A stretch of DNA of 7,165 nt from an uncultured Clostridia bacterium (GCA_947385505.1 CANDLP010000117.1:1-7165), one strand, 5' to 3'. Numbered from the stretch's first letter, positions 1-6,128 are shown. Notes: generated by a model not told the origin, from the letters alone. Translations and numbers: made by a program.

Positions 1-51
1 TATATTATACTCTGCTTGTCAAGTGATGTTTTATTTTTGTGGATTGCTATA
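1..51. mobile_element. Right end of a MITE/IS-like element inserted in the relaxase gene
   Basis: Positions 41-51 read GGATTGCTATA, identical to the right terminus of the 175-bp element at 6122-6296. The preceding bases (about 19-40, including CAAG, TGA, TTATT and a T-run) also resemble the interior of that element's right end. The interior of this copy therefore lies to the left and leaves the window. Relaxase similarity begins immediately to the right. The junction fits a TA target: restoring TA would give H-V-I-S in the relaxase frame, as expected for the family. Whether this is a full insertion sequence or a non-coding MITE cannot be seen. Confidence 0.6.
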
Positions 52-494
52 ATAACGTGCGTCCAGATTACTCCTTTATGGCTTGCGACTTCATCACTTA
101 CTTTGTCCAAATCAATTTTATCATCGGTCTGCGAAAACAATCCGTGCTTTCCGAGTTTCTCAACCCCGGGGCGTTCTGCCATGTAGGAGACCAACTTTTT
201 TACGTCTTGGATTTGGTCGGCATTGCGCTCTATAAATGCGTTTATACACTTCGTTGCCGCACCTTTTGTATGCTCGGAAATATATTTTTGCATTTCGGGA
301 TATTTCCAAGCGGGAGGATATGCTCTAAGCAAATCACAAATTAAAGCGTGCTGCTTTTGGGTGGCGGGTTTGTTGTCATATCCGTCAGATAATTTTTCCA
401 CTCCCTCCCTCGTTCCCATATATTTTATATAATCTCCAGCACCGCTTGCTTTGGGATTCTTGATAAAACGGCTTGTGCAAATAAGTTTCGGCAT
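1..494 (-). CDS. MobL/MobP3-type relaxase, N-terminal part, interrupted by a repeat end
   Basis: The reading frame starts at ATG 494 and stays open to the window edge. The start overlaps the stop of the upstream accessory gene (TAATG, one shared base), and a GGAGG lies in the end of that gene. The N-terminus MPKLICTSRFIKNPKAS, then YMGTREGVEKL (residues 25-35), SYMAERPGVEKLGKHGLF (103-120) and SQTDDKIDLDKV are, from memory of the family, characteristic of MobL-type (MobP3) conjugative relaxases. These nick oriT and lead the transferred strand in Gram-positive mobilisable elements. Recognisable similarity stops at WTHV-I (residues 144-148). The family would continue with a sequence like SLRREDA, but here the frame enters the repeat end TATAGCAATCC (41-51) and continues as unrelated residues (AIHKNKTSLDKQ). 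The metal-binding histidine motif of the relaxase lies beyond this point and is absent. The protein is therefore inferred to be inactive. It was the last visible gene of the mobilisation operon. Confidence 0.85.
   Translation of the reverse strand, partial: MPKLICTSRFIKNPKASGAGDYIKYMGTREGVEKLSDGYDNKPATQKQHALICDLLRAYPPAWKYPEMQKYISEHTKGAATKCINAFIERNADQIQDVKKLVSYMAERPGVEKLGKHGLFSQTDDKIDLDKVSDEVASHKGVIWTHVIIAIHKNKTSLDKQSII
45..53 (+). promoter_or_regulatory. Outward-facing extended -10 box at repeat end
   Basis: The repeat end plus flanking bases reads TGCTATAAT, a perfect extended -10 promoter motif (TGnTATAAT), directed out of the element. It would give transcription antisense to the relaxase and accessory genes. 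No good -35 is visible. It parallels the motif in front of the araC-type gene. Confidence 0.35.
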
Positions 495-904
495 TAGTTA
501 TCCTCCGAGTTCTGAAATTTCATCGCTTCTTCAAATGTAATGATACCGTTATTCTCCGCAACATCTTTTGAACACATCTCACGCAATTCCCTGACGGTTT
601 CGTCATTCACTCCGTTATAGCAAGCAGCAATATTATTGCTGATAGCTTGTTCGACAGCAAGTTTGTATATCATGCCCGAAATATTTTTTTCAACACTTTC
701 AATTTCATTCTTTATCGTCTGCGCAAGAAGCGGGGCGAGAAAATTTATACTTTTCTTTTGCCGTAGGTAGGCAATATAAAACTCCGTAGCTTGCCGCACA
801 AAGTCTGCCATTGAAGTTGCATTGGCTTCGCTCATCATATTTTGAATTTCTGCTTTGAGTTCACTGTCAAAGCGTACCGCTGTTTTTTCCATTTTTTCGC
901 TCAT
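494..904 (-). CDS. Ribbon-helix-helix-like mobilisation accessory protein
   Basis: This 136-residue protein is encoded directly upstream of the relaxase, with a one-base stop/start overlap that implies translational coupling. The N-terminal segment KTAVRFDSELKAEIQNMM (about residues 7-24) has the strand-helix look of a ribbon-helix-helix DNA-binding domain, followed by a helix (SMADFVRQATEFYIAYL, about 31-47). The remainder is predicted helical and includes a hydrophobic stretch FLAPLLAQTI. Small proteins of this kind precede MobL relaxases in Clostridia elements and are thought to bind oriT and recruit the relaxase. That role is inferred from position and fold. The start at 904 is supported by AAGGA five bases upstream of the ATG. 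An internal ATG four codons later is less well placed. Confidence 0.75.
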   Translation of the reverse strand: MSEKMEKTAVRFDSELKAEIQNMMSEANATSMADFVRQATEFYIAYLRQKKSINFLAPLLAQTIKNEIESVEKNISGMIYKLAVEQAISNNIAACYNGVNDETVRELREMCSKDVAENNGIITFEEAMKFQNSEDN

Positions 905-967
905 TATGTTCCTTTCCTAAGAGACCGCCTTTTTTCAGAGGTTCTTTTTTTCGATTATTCCCCCAAA

Positions 968-1021
968 CGGTCGGCTCTGCCGTCCGATGTGACCTGTGAG
1001 GGGACGGCTTACCGACCCCTC
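968..1021. other. Two GC-rich hairpins upstream of mobilisation genes, candidate oriT
   Basis: The spacer between the helix-turn-helix gene and the accessory gene carries two adjacent inverted repeats. At 968-986, CGG-t-CGGC closes on GCCG-t-CCG over a three-base loop. At 998-1021, GAGGGG-a-CGG closes on CCG-a-CCCCTC over CTTA. Both are much richer in GC than the surrounding DNA. Paired hairpins just upstream of an accessory-relaxase gene pair are the usual arrangement of an oriT, but no nick-site consensus was recognised. They could instead act as an attenuator inside the operon, although the poly-T expected of a terminator is only partly present (a T-run lies farther along, at 944-953). Confidence 0.4.
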
Positions 1022-1071
1022 GCTTTGTCCTGCTTTCAAATAATATATGCCGTTTTTACCTCTTTCGCTCG

Positions 1072-1512
1072 TCAAACCGCTTGTTTATCGGGTTTTAAGC
1101 AGAATTTTTCTATTCGCTTTTTCCGCCTTTCCTCAGCAACCACTCGGTCTACATTTTCGAGCTGCCGTTTATAAAAATACTGTTTTGCTTGCTCTATGGG
1201 CAGTATCGTGTAGAGCAGATTTCCGTTGAGTTTCTTGCCGTCTTTGATGAAAACATCAGTCGGTTCGGTGGCTATGAGTTCCTTTTCTTCGAGTAGCCTA
1301 ACGCATTTACAAACCGTGTTCTTTGACATCTTCAGTGCCTTACCTATGGTTTTATAGCTTGGGTGGCACTGATAATTTTTTCGGTTTTCCCGATAGAGTA
1401 AGTACGAATATACTGCTATCTCTCCATAAGAAAGTCCGAAACAGAATAGCTCATTCGGCAACGGAAAGTAGTCCTTGATTGGGTCGCGTTTCGAGTATCT
1501 GCTGTTCCTCAT
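1072..1512 (-). CDS. Helix-turn-helix domain protein of a mobile element
   Basis: This 146-residue protein has a helix-turn-helix region at about residues 49-80 (HPSYKTIGKALKMSKNTVCK, then a recognition helix and wing ending EEKELI). The N-terminus PIKDYFPLPNELFCFGLSYGEIAVYSYL is a helical lead-in typical of the HTH_36-type proteins often annotated in Clostridia integrative elements. The C-terminus (about 110-140) is a basic, probably helical tail (EERRKKRIEKF). It may control the element or help start replication or transfer; the sequence does not decide which. It follows the excisionase-like gene by only seven bases, and its ribosome binding site (GTGAGG) overlaps that gene's stop, so the two are co-transcribed. 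Confidence 0.7.
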   Translation of the reverse strand: MRNSRYSKRDPIKDYFPLPNELFCFGLSYGEIAVYSYLLYRENRKNYQCHPSYKTIGKALKMSKNTVCKCVRLLEEKELIATEPTDVFIKDGKKLNGNLLYTILPIEQAKQYFYKRQLENVDRVVAEERRKKRIEKFCLKPDKQAV

Positions 1513-1519
1513 CTGCGCC

Positions 1520-1723
1520 TCACTTTCTCGTTTTAGCGTCTATCCATAGCTGTAATTTTTCTTTTGGAACGACAAGTCTTGAGCCGATACGGATTACGGG
1601 AAAATCCTTTTCGTGCATTAGCTCATAGCTGCTTGAGACCGAAACGCCCAGCAGTTTTGCAAGCGTTTCCGCATTCAAGAACAGCGGCAGTTCCTCAAAG
1701 TTTGTGTATATTGCTTCTTTCAA
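1520..1723 (-). CDS. Excisionase-like small winged-helix DNA-binding protein
   Basis: Starting at TTG 1723, the protein has 67 residues. FLNAETLAKLLGVSVSSSYE (about 15-34) is a MerR/AlpA-type helix-turn-helix, followed by FPVIRIGSRLVVPKEKLQLW (41-60), the wing and helix pattern of the excisionase (HTH_17) family. Such proteins bend DNA at attachment sites to favour excision, or act as regulators. No integrase is in the window, so the partner is unknown. The TTG start is chosen because GGAGG (1732-1736) lies eight bases upstream. The ATG at 1759 has no such site and would add 12 residues outside the conserved domain. This is the first gene of the mobilisation operon. Confidence 0.75.
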   Translation of the reverse strand: MKEAIYTNFEELPLFLNAETLAKLLGVSVSSSYELMHEKDFPVIRIGSRLVVPKEKLQLWIDAKTRK

Positions 1724-1731
1724 TTTTTTGA

Positions 1732-1736
1732 CCTCC
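1732..1736 (-). promoter_or_regulatory. Ribosome binding site fixing a TTG start
   Basis: GGAGG on the minus strand lies eight bases before TTG 1723. The in-frame ATG at 1759 lies upstream of this site, so the site cannot serve it. This argues for the TTG start of the excisionase-like gene. Confidence 0.7.
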
Positions 1737-1750
1737 AATAAAATTTTTAT

Positions 1751-1795
1751 GACGGTCAAGAGCGGATTGGTGTTGTTTAACCGCTTTTGACCGTC
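1751..1795. repeat. 15-bp inverted repeat at the start of the mobilisation operon transcript
   Basis: GACGGTCAAGAGCGG (1751-1765) and CCGCTTTTGACCGTC (1781-1795) are complementary at 14 of 15 positions around a 15-base loop; the odd pair is G-T as plus-strand DNA. The repeat begins almost exactly where transcription from the minus-strand promoter (-10 at 1802-1807) should start and ends 28 bases before the TTG start codon. It could be an operator for one of the element's DNA-binding proteins, a 5' RNA hairpin, or a recombination site. There is no strong T-run after it on either strand, so a terminator is less likely. Confidence 0.75.
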
Positions 1796-1801
1796 TAATT
1801 T

Positions 1802-1830
1802 ATTTTAGCACACCTATTGAAAAAACTCAA
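1802..1830 (-). promoter_or_regulatory. Promoter of the excisionase-HTH-mobilisation operon
   Basis: On the minus strand, -35 TTGAGT (1830-1825), a 17-base spacer and extended -10 TGC-TAAAAT (box at 1807-1802) form a good SigA-type promoter. The predicted start is near 1795, at the outer edge of the inverted repeat. Confidence 0.65.
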
Positions 1831-1845
1831 CAGATATGTTAAAAT
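1817..1845 (+). promoter_or_regulatory. Divergent promoter for the DUF6076-like gene
   Basis: On the plus strand, -35 TTGAAA (1817-1822), a 17-base spacer and extended -10 TGT-TAAAAT (box at 1840-1845) form a good SigA-type promoter. The predicted leader is about 70 bases of very AT-rich sequence. A TATAAT at 1865-1870 is a weaker alternative because it lacks a -35. Confidence 0.6.
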
Positions 1846-1921
1846 TATTGTATATTCTCAATTTTATAATTTGCATTATCTATTTTTTAAAATAATTTTA
1901 AAAATTTTTTCGGAGGTCAAA

Positions 1922-3106
1922 ATGTTTGGATTTAAGGCTTACTTTTGGAATAGCGATGTTTACATTAACGAAAAATACAGGTTTGATTCCTGCGAAATAC
2001 TGACTGCGTATCTGAATGATAAACATTACGATTTGCTTTCGCAGCAGGACTCTATTTATCAACTGAAATATTTCAAACGGCATTTGACTGTTTCACAAGA
2101 TATGGATTATCAAGACTATAAAAATTACAATAGTACTGTTTACAAAGCAATGTCGCTTACGGAAAGCCTTAATAAAATATTGAAAAAGATGCCGCCATAT
2201 AACAAAATTCTCGGCAATCAAATTGTAAATCTTGACGATATTTTAAACAGCTACGGTTACTTTTTTGAGGACGGATTAGATTATGAAGATTACGCCTACG
2301 GTCAATTTGATGAGGACACTGTGAATGAATACGGTGTCGGAGAAAAGGATGAAGCAGGGAATTATTCTATGCGTTTATACAACTTTCAGCTTTGTCCTCC
2401 TGAACATATCGATATGGAAGATGATGATATAAGGCATTCGCTTCATGAATTAAATCAGACAATATACGGATTTTTTGATATGTATATCAAGTTTGTTACA
2501 GCATATTTTCAGGTGCATGAAATTTACAAGCCGTTTCTGACAGAGTATTTTCATCAGAAGGAGGCTTTTCCAACAGGAAGTGAAACCGCTGAATATTTTA
2601 ACAACTTCAATACAAGCAAAGCCAAAAATTTCATAAAGATAAAATGCAAAATGGAATCCTTTGGATATAAGGCATTGAAAGGCAAGGGCGGCGATTTAAT
2701 TTTATGTGAAGAGATTGGATTTAGCGATTTGGGGTCATTTTTGTATTATGATTTCTTCAACGGTATCAGGCAAAACTATGTGCCAAACCTCTGTAAAAAC
2801 TGTGGTAGATTCTTTTTAATTAAGGGCAGTTGGTATTATACTTATTGCGACAGAAAACTTAAAACTGAGCCTGACAAAACTTGTCGCGATGTGGGTTCCA
2901 AGCGCAGGTATGATGACAGATGTAAAACCAATCCTATTTGGCAGACCTATAATCGGGCTTATAAAGCGCATTATGCGAGATATATGAAAAAGAAAATGAC
3001 CGTTTCCGAGTTTGAAGAATGGTCGAGGTATGCTTCCGAAATTCGGGATAAAACCCTTGCGGGGGAAGTGCCATATGATCAGTATTATGCAGATATTAGG
3101 AAGTGA
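1922..3106 (+). CDS. DUF6076-like protein with a four-cysteine zinc-ribbon-like C-terminus
   Basis: The start at ATG 1922 is chosen because GGAGG (1912-1916) lies five bases upstream; a TTG-initiated frame from 1817 would begin inside the promoter. The product has 394 residues and no signal peptide or membrane segment, so it is cytoplasmic. The first two thirds are acidic and rich in Tyr, Phe and Asp. The C-terminal part contains CKNCGRFF (C291, C294), YYTYCDR (C309), TCRDVGSKRRYDDRC (C321, C334) and NRAYKAHYARYMKKKMT (344-360). The CxxC-x14-C-x11-C layout resembles CGNR-type zinc fingers and suggests zinc-dependent nucleic-acid binding. The conserved tail matches my recollection of the DUF6076 family of Clostridia, whose function is unknown. 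It is transcribed divergently from the excisionase-like operon with an interleaved promoter, so it is probably cargo or a regulator of the same element. Confidence 0.7.
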   Translation: MFGFKAYFWNSDVYINEKYRFDSCEILTAYLNDKHYDLLSQQDSIYQLKYFKRHLTVSQDMDYQDYKNYNSTVYKAMSLTESLNKILKKMPPYNKILGNQIVNLDDILNSYGYFFEDGLDYEDYAYGQFDEDTVNEYGVGEKDEAGNYSMRLYNFQLCPPEHIDMEDDDIRHSLHELNQTIYGFFDMYIKFVTAYFQVHEIYKPFLTEYFHQKEAFPTGSETAEYFNNFNTSKAKNFIKIKCKMESFGYKALKGKGGDLILCEEIGFSDLGSFLYYDFFNGIRQNYVPNLCKNCGRFFLIKGSWYYTYCDRKLKTEPDKTCRDVGSKRRYDDRCKTNPIWQTYNRAYKAHYARYMKKKMTVSEFEEWSRYASEIRDKTLAGEVPYDQYYADIRK

Positions 3107-3213
3107 AAAGGCTGAGTCAATGTTTTGCGGATTCAATCCAATCGGCATAAAAAAACATTTAAACTATTTTGTTACTTCTTTTCTTTGTTTTGTGTGACTC
3201 GATTTTTGAAACG

Positions 3214-3281
3214 AAAAAAATTATATTGCTCCCCCAATGTCAAACTCTAAAGTGCAATTATAGAGTTGATCGGGGGAGCAA
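3214..3281 (-). terminator. Rho-independent terminator for the solute-binding-protein unit
   Basis: TTGCTCCCCC (3226-3235) pairs perfectly with GGGGGAGCAA (3272-3281). An inner stem (ACTCTA 3244-3249 with TAGAGT 3261-3266) extends it. Read on the minus strand, the stem is followed by TATAA and seven T residues (3220-3214). It lies about 34 bases after the stop of the duplicated C-terminal fragment. In the plus direction an A-run follows the stem, so it would not terminate the DUF6076-like gene. Confidence 0.8.
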
Positions 3282-3314
3282 AAAAATAAGAAGGAAAAAT
3301 GAAGAAACGTAAAA

Positions 3315-3521
3315 TTATCCAACTACTTTTGCCGATTCATAGCGGTAAAGCTGAATAATCGCTTCAACCGCTTGAAAATGACTTTCAAGTACGTTCGTAT
3401 ACGAAGCTCCGTGATACGTTGAACCGTCAATCACCGTATCCAACCTAATATTTAAAAGAATATCCGCAAAATATTGTCTGTGACTAAGCAAGTTCATTCC
3501 AAAGTTTTGAAAAAGCAACAT
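3315..3521 (-). pseudogene. Remnant C-terminus of a second solute-binding protein copy
   Basis: A 68-codon frame begins at an ATG that directly abuts the stop codon of the solute-binding-protein gene (TAAATG). Its sequence aligns with that protein's own C-terminus. IDGSTYHGASYTNVLESHFQ matches LDGPVFGDASYTSLVETQYN, with further matches in LF-N-G at the start and YR...AK at the end. It lacks a signal peptide and the binding domains, so it cannot be a functional transporter subunit. It looks like what is left after recombination or deletion in a tandem pair of diverged paralogues. Translation by coupling to the upstream gene is possible but unproven. No ribosome binding site with the usual spacing was seen. 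Confidence 0.65.
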
Positions 3522-5144
3522 TTATTCAGAAGCTAACGTTACCGTTTCGCCTGCTGAATTCTTTGCAAGTATTTCCCGATAGCTGTCCAAATAACCTTCA
3601 ACTATATTATACTGGGTTTCAACAAGAGATGTATAGCTTGCATCGCCGAACACAGGACCGTCAAGAAGACCTTCGTTGCCTTGGAAAAGATTGCTGACGT
3701 CATTGCTGAAACCATAACAGTTATCAAACAGCATTTCAAATTGACCTTCGGTACTCTTTAGTTCCATATAAACGTCATATTGCTCTTCGGTCCATACGAC
3801 TTTATATTTTTCTCTTCTCAATTCCCCACAAGAAGGGCATACGGACGTTCCTAATTTATTTTCTTCTTCAGTAAAAATATGTTTTCCCTTGGAATCTGCG
3901 TTTTCGGAAGTGTCACCGCAGTCCGCATTAGCACATTTCGGATAATACTGTATAGAATCATCAATAGCTTTCGCTTTGGCATTTGCTATGTTTTCTTCGT
4001 CAGTTTCTTCCATTCGGTTAAGTTCGATCCAATCAAGCGCTCCCTTTACATTAGGCGCTCCGGAAGGAATAAGGTAGCCAAAGGTATTTATGGCATGATA
4101 ATATTTATCGCTTAACGGATCCTTGGGGTAAGGAATAAATTTGATTTCGTTTTCAAGACCTGCCTTGTCAAGCGATTCTTTGATCGCTCCATACGCCCAT
4201 GAGGGTTTCATTCCGAGGAATAAAAGATTGCCGTCCATAAACGCCTCTTCAGGAGAAACATATCCGTTATGAGCGCCGCTCTGCTGCTGTTCAGCAGTTG
4301 CGCCCAAAAGACCGTTCTTTCTCATATTTTCGATCCATGACATACAGCGTGATATATTTTCATTTCTAAGATTGTTTATAATCTTATTATCAACTATGTC
4401 AATAGTTTTAACTCCTGTTGTAAGCAAAAAGTTCATTCCACCCGCACCGTTATAACATATGTGGTTTACAGGGTCTATATCTTTCCATTGTTTGCAGATG
4501 CTTTCAAACGCATTCCAATCCCATGTGCCTTCCTTAAACATTTTCATCGGATCCGCAATACCGTTTTCTTCAAGTACACGATTGTTGTAATTTAGCGCAA
4601 AGTTGGTATCAAGCTGATATGGAACATAATAGTGCTTTCCGTTATATACAAATAGTTCCGCAACATCTTTAACGCCTCTCCATAAATCAGAATCAAGGTC
4701 GATATAAGAGTCAAGAGGAGTGTACATATTATAGCTCATTCCATGAGGAAAGCTTCTCCACTCATACCTCACTATGTCAGGAGAATCACCGGTAGCAATA
4801 TATGTACCCAACGTCTCAAAATACTGATTGCCGCTGCCGGTAACACGCTGTTCAATGCTGCCGCCGTATCTGCTTTCAAATAAAGCCACCATATCAGCGG
4901 CATTGGTAAGCAGATCCTCATACATTAACCATGTGATTGTACCTGTCGGAGCTTCTTCATCAACAGATTGTATTTGAGCTTCGGTAAAGCTTTGCTCGAG
5001 GACGTTTGTTGTTTCATCGGGAACATCAGTGCTTTTGCTTTCTTCATCGCCGTCTGAATTGTCACCCGTATTACCGCACGCTGCCATGCTTATCATAATG
5101 CTGAAAGTCAGCAACACGGATATTGTTTTTTTAAACCTATTCAT
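3522..5144 (-). CDS. Extracellular solute-binding lipoprotein of a sugar ABC transporter
   Basis: The product has 540 residues starting at ATG 5144, five bases after AAGGAGG. A longer frame from 5282 would read through the promoter. Residues 1-23 form a lipoprotein signal: basic MNRFKK, a hydrophobic core and lipobox SMAAC with lipidated Cys23. An acidic, Ser/Thr-rich linker follows (about 24-60). The mature domain (TGTITWLMYEDLLTNAADMV onward, with GDSPDIVRYEW, ALNYNNRVLEENGIADP and GTWDWNAFESICKQW) is that of a family-1 carbohydrate-binding protein, which delivers sugars or oligosaccharides to a membrane permease. Between about 404 and 439 there is a Cys4 motif (C404, C409, C436, C439), probably a metal-binding insertion outside the ligand cleft. 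No permease or ATPase genes are nearby, so the partner is encoded elsewhere. An AraC-type gene lies directly upstream and probably controls it. The substrate is unknown. Confidence 0.9.
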   Translation of the reverse strand: MNRFKKTISVLLTFSIMISMAACGNTGDNSDGDEESKSTDVPDETTNVLEQSFTEAQIQSVDEEAPTGTITWLMYEDLLTNAADMVALFESRYGGSIEQRVTGSGNQYFETLGTYIATGDSPDIVRYEWRSFPHGMSYNMYTPLDSYIDLDSDLWRGVKDVAELFVYNGKHYYVPYQLDTNFALNYNNRVLEENGIADPMKMFKEGTWDWNAFESICKQWKDIDPVNHICYNGAGGMNFLLTTGVKTIDIVDNKIINNLRNENISRCMSWIENMRKNGLLGATAEQQQSGAHNGYVSPEEAFMDGNLLFLGMKPSWAYGAIKESLDKAGLENEIKFIPYPKDPLSDKYYHAINTFGYLIPSGAPNVKGALDWIELNRMEETDEENIANAKAKAIDDSIQYYPKCANADCGDTSENADSKGKHIFTEEENKLGTSVCPSCGELRREKYKVVWTEEQYDVYMELKSTEGQFEMLFDNCYGFSNDVSNLFQGNEGLLDGPVFGDASYTSLVETQYNIVEGYLDSYREILAKNSAGETVTLASE

Positions 5145-5149
5145 TGTAT

Positions 5150-5156
5150 CCTCCTT
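5150..5156 (-). promoter_or_regulatory. Ribosome binding site of the solute-binding-protein gene
   Basis: A perfect AAGGAGG five bases before ATG 5144 fixes the start at the lipoprotein signal rather than at 5282. Confidence 0.85.
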
Positions 5157-5177
5157 ACAATTTATTTTTCTGATAAA

Positions 5178-5206
5178 ATTATATATTAAAAATCTTATCA
5201 AAACAA
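5178..5206 (-). promoter_or_regulatory. Promoter of the solute-binding-protein gene
   Basis: On the minus strand, -35 TTGTTT (5206-5201), a 17-base spacer and -10 TATAAT (5183-5178) lie in the spacer after the AraC-type gene. The predicted start is near 5171, giving a leader of about 27 bases that holds the ribosome binding site. The upstream AT-rich stretch to 5312 is a plausible site for the regulator, but no clear repeated operator was found. Confidence 0.65.
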
Positions 5207-5312
5207 TATAAAATCTTAGGTTTAAATTGTCATATCCTATGTTTTTTAATTTTACCGTTTTGCAGGAGAAACATTTCGGCAATTTGTAATTACCGCTTTG
5301 GGCAACGTCAAT

Positions 5313-6095
5313 TTATCGGGAATTACAACTTATCTTCATGATCATTTTCTTATTTTTCACGCGCCATTTAATCGGCGGAAGACCTGTGAACTTTGAAAAC
5401 TGCTTAGAAAAACATTCGGGATTGGAATAACCGCACCGATAACCTATTTCAGCCGCGCTTAAGTCACTGTCCAAAAGCATCGCCTTGGCGGCATCTATTC
5501 TTGCAGCAATAATATCGGCTCCGACAGACACATTGAATGTGTTTTTGTACAGCTCCTGAAAATAAGCTTCACTTATATGAAGCTGTTTTGCCATGCTTTT
5601 TATGCTTCTGCTTTTGCAGGGATCTGAATAAATTTCCTTTCTGAGTTCTATAAGTTCACGGCAGTGCAAACCCTTGTTGACAGTACTTTTACTGATCTCC
5701 GCAATCTCAGTAAGTATTGCATCCAAAAGCATTGAAGCGGCTTTCGGTACTCCCCTGATAAAAGCGTCGCCGATAAGGTGCATATAGGCCTCAATGTTTA
5801 TTCTGTCGCCGATAAGGATAGGTCTTCCGCAAAGTTCACCGTATTGATCCGCCGCACAATCGGCTTGAATCCAATCGTTTACATATTTGTCGTTTAAAGC
5901 GCTGTAATAATGAGGAGAAAACTTTTCAAACATAATAAATGTTTTGGGCTGTGTAAGTATTTCTTCACCGTTTATTACGAATCTCGCTTTTGTTTTTATA
6001 TACAGAATCAGCCGACAATCATAGCCTTGCGGACGATTGATTTTAAAATTGCTGTAATGTCCGTCATCACAGCCCATTCTCCTTATTGTAAACAT
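5313..6095 (-). CDS. AraC-family transcriptional regulator
   Basis: The product has 260 residues from ATG 6095, five bases after AAGGAGG. The longer in-frame start at 6233 lies inside the neighbouring repeat and translates its hairpins, so it is rejected. The N-terminal part (about 5-95; FVINGEEILTQPKTFIMFEK) looks like the cupin ligand-sensing domain of AraC regulators, and 100-150 is a helical linker. The C-terminus has two helix-turn-helix motifs: SIKSMAKQLHISEAYFQELY (164-183) and AAEIGYRCGYSNPECFSKQF (214-233), followed by KFTGLPPIKWR, the classic AraC/XylS signature. Such proteins usually bind a sugar and activate adjacent uptake or degradation genes. The downstream solute-binding-protein gene is the likely target. 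The promoter appears to come from the end of the adjacent MITE-like element. Confidence 0.92.
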   Translation of the reverse strand: MFTIRRMGCDDGHYSNFKINRPQGYDCRLILYIKTKARFVINGEEILTQPKTFIMFEKFSPHYYSALNDKYVNDWIQADCAADQYGELCGRPILIGDRINIEAYMHLIGDAFIRGVPKAASMLLDAILTEIAEISKSTVNKGLHCRELIELRKEIYSDPCKSRSIKSMAKQLHISEAYFQELYKNTFNVSVGADIIAARIDAAKAMLLDSDLSAAEIGYRCGYSNPECFSKQFSKFTGLPPIKWRVKNKKMIMKISCNSR

Positions 6096-6100
6096 TATGC

Positions 6101-6107
6101 CCTCCTT
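6101..6107 (-). promoter_or_regulatory. Ribosome binding site of the AraC-type gene
   Basis: AAGGAGG lies five bases before ATG 6095 and decides the start against the upstream in-frame ATG at 6233, which lies in repeat DNA. Confidence 0.85.
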
Positions 6108-6119
6108 AGGGTCTTGAGA

Positions 6120-6128
6120 ATTATAGCA
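6120..6128 (-). promoter_or_regulatory. Extended -10 box of the AraC-type gene formed at the element end
   Basis: On the minus strand, TGC-TATAAT spans the junction of the repeat end and flanking DNA. It would start transcription near 6113, giving an 18-base leader with the ribosome binding site correctly placed. No good -35 hexamer lies 17 bases upstream, as is common for extended -10 promoters. Confidence 0.5.

Noticed and set aside
39..432. Plus-strand open frames of 101 and 69 codons
   Set aside because: They are antisense to the clearly recognisable relaxase frame and have no ribosome binding site or domain likeness.
842..1229. Plus-strand open frames over the helix-turn-helix and accessory genes
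   Set aside because: They are shadows of the minus-strand genes, are rich in Phe, Ser and Arg as expected of antisense frames, and have no start signals.
1817..1921. N-terminal extension of the DUF6076-like gene from TTG 1817
   Set aside because: It would start inside the -35 box and has no ribosome binding site. ATG 1922 has GGAGG at the right distance.
2816..3197. Small open frames on both strands near the end of the DUF6076-like gene
   Set aside because: They overlap the real gene and have no ribosome binding site or recognisable sequence. The stretch 3107-3213 shows nothing beyond AT-rich spacer.
5145..5282. N-terminal extension of the solute-binding protein
   Set aside because: It would cross the promoter and place 46 residues before a standard lipoprotein signal; the AAGGAGG fixes ATG 5144.
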